A stretch of DNA of 64,000 bases, from contig NZ_CP109150.1 of the NCBI RefSeq assembly GCF_035920365.1, positions 3,224,001 through 3,288,000 on the forward strand. The letters are read 5' to 3'. The translations under genes were made by a program, and so were the position numbers. Every line of letters begins with the position of its first letter. Position 1 is the first letter of the stretch. Origin of the DNA: Micromonospora sp. NBC_01740. GTDB taxonomy: Bacteria; Actinomycetota; Actinomycetes; Mycobacteriales; Micromonosporaceae. Positions 63,451 to 64,000 of this stretch are shown here, one piece after another. Under the pieces are notes generated by a model that was given only the letters and a program-made list of their open reading frames with translations, was not told the origin of the DNA and searched no databases.

Positions 63451-63981
63451 TCAGTCGTCCTCGGACATCGGGCAGGACTCGGCCGGTGCGACCGGCGCGC
63501 CGAGGTCGCCCAGGGACTGGTTGACCTCGGTGGTGGTGGCGAGCTGCTGGAAGCCGCCGCCGAGCACCACGTCGACGACGTCGTCGGTGCGCTTGGCGTC
63601 GTAGTCCCACTCGGCGTTGTCGAGGAAGTACGCCCGCAGCAGGTGCGCCGAGCCGACGCCCTTCGGGCCGTAGCGCAGGACCGCGATGTCGTCGATGTGC
63701 TTCTTCTCGTTGCCGACCTTCTTGACCTGGAACTTACGGTTGCGGAAGTCGTCCGCGACGGTGCTGGCCCGACCCGCTTCGTCGGTCGCGTTGTAGACGT
63801 TGATCTTGACGTCCTTGGGTTCCCGCAGGGTCACGTCGGCCATCGGCCAGCCCTCGGGGCAGCCTCCGGCGAGGCCGGCGCTGCTCTGGGTGTCGCGGAC
63901 CAGTGCGACGACCACGAAGACGAGGGCCAGCACCGCCAGCAGGCCGACGACAACGAGTGCTCGCACTCGTGCAAAGCTCAT
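63451..63981 (-). CDS. Membrane-anchored protein with LytR C-terminal (LytR_C) domain
   Basis: A 176-residue protein with one N-terminal membrane helix (about 7-28; ALVVVGLLAVLALVFVVVALV) and an extracellular domain. The segment DVKINVYNATDEAGRASTVADDFRNRKFQVKKVGNEKKHIDDIAVLRYGPKGVGSAHLLRAYF is the LytR_C fold. That fold is found at the end of LytR-CpsA-Psr wall-polymer ligases and as stand-alone proteins such as this one. It lacks the catalytic LCP domain, so it probably binds wall polymers or partners. A Cys near the helix (GGCPEGW) and one at the end (AESCPMSEDD) may form a disulfide. The ATG at 63981 follows GGGGAGCA. Confidence 0.88.
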   Translation of the reverse strand: MSFARVRALVVVGLLAVLALVFVVVALVRDTQSSAGLAGGCPEGWPMADVTLREPKDVKINVYNATDEAGRASTVADDFRNRKFQVKKVGNEKKHIDDIAVLRYGPKGVGSAHLLRAYFLDNAEWDYDAKRTDDVVDVVLGGGFQQLATTTEVNQSLGDLGAPVAPAESCPMSEDD

Positions 63982-64000
63982 CAGGGTGCTCCCCGGACAG

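Overview
The window is GC-rich DNA (mostly above 70% G+C by eye) with frequent GTG/TTG starts and purine-rich ribosome binding sites. Its gene content is that of a filamentous actinomycete: LexA with an actinobacterial SOS box, NrdR-NrdJ, an IdeR-type DtxR regulator, an HrdB/SigA-type sigma factor, Spo0M, DUF3099, DUF3039 and DUF7455. The gene order miaB - LigB-like dioxygenase - miaA - dapF - malic enzyme - hflX - lexA - nrdR - nrdJ and two short inverted-repeat families point to Micromonosporaceae (Micromonospora-like). No tRNA, rRNA, CRISPR array, complete insertion sequence or prophage was found.

Layout. 1-3.1 kb: the 3' end of selD, a small unknown gene, a DUF2277 gene and miaB. 3.1-6 kb: two secreted plant cell-wall hydrolases (pectate lyase, GH5-CBM2 cellulase) behind a palindromic LacI-type operator. 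6.3-20.5 kb: a housekeeping block (DUF349 protein, LigB-like protein, miaA, dapF, NAD-malic enzyme, hflX, an exported Gly-rich protein, lexA, nrdR, nrdJ). 20.6-24.8 kb: accessory genes (TmrB-like ATPase, DUF2332, a DksA/TraR-like protein behind a candidate attenuator, an MFS exporter, DUF5522). 25-36.1 kb: a large secreted polymorphic-toxin locus made of a LamG/DNRLRE protein, a ~2,290-residue RHS-repeat protein with a HINT autoprotease and a C-terminal toxin tip, and an overlapping candidate immunity gene; G+C falls visibly after the RHS core.

36.4-46.3 kb: lipoprotein, ideR, rhodanese sulfurtransferase, an acuC deacetylase next to a GNAT/acyl-CoA-synthetase-like protein acetyltransferase (a probable reversible lysine acetylation pair), VOC protein, a group 2 sigma factor, Spo0M and a TrmB/LuxR-type regulator. 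46.4-54.2 kb: a large secreted subtilisin, dtd, an N-methyltransferase-type protein, an HhH-GPD glycosylase-like protein and LtrA. 54.2-58.1 kb: a small toxin-antitoxin-like pair, DUF3099, the pseudouridine catabolism pair psuK/psuG, DUF3039 and a TRIC-family channel. 58.3-64 kb: a DEAD/DEAH-type helicase, DUF7455, the principal sigma factor, an inositol monophosphatase family enzyme and a LytR_C-domain protein.

Most convergent gene pairs are separated by long G+C-rich hairpins that probably act as bidirectional terminators. The most notable items are the RHS-HINT toxin/immunity locus, the leaderless uORF plus U-run terminator in front of the DksA-like gene, the dispersed intergenic inverted repeats, the operator upstream of the pectate lyase, the acuC-PatA pair, and a ~200-nt stretch that is nearly identical between the two sigma-factor genes.
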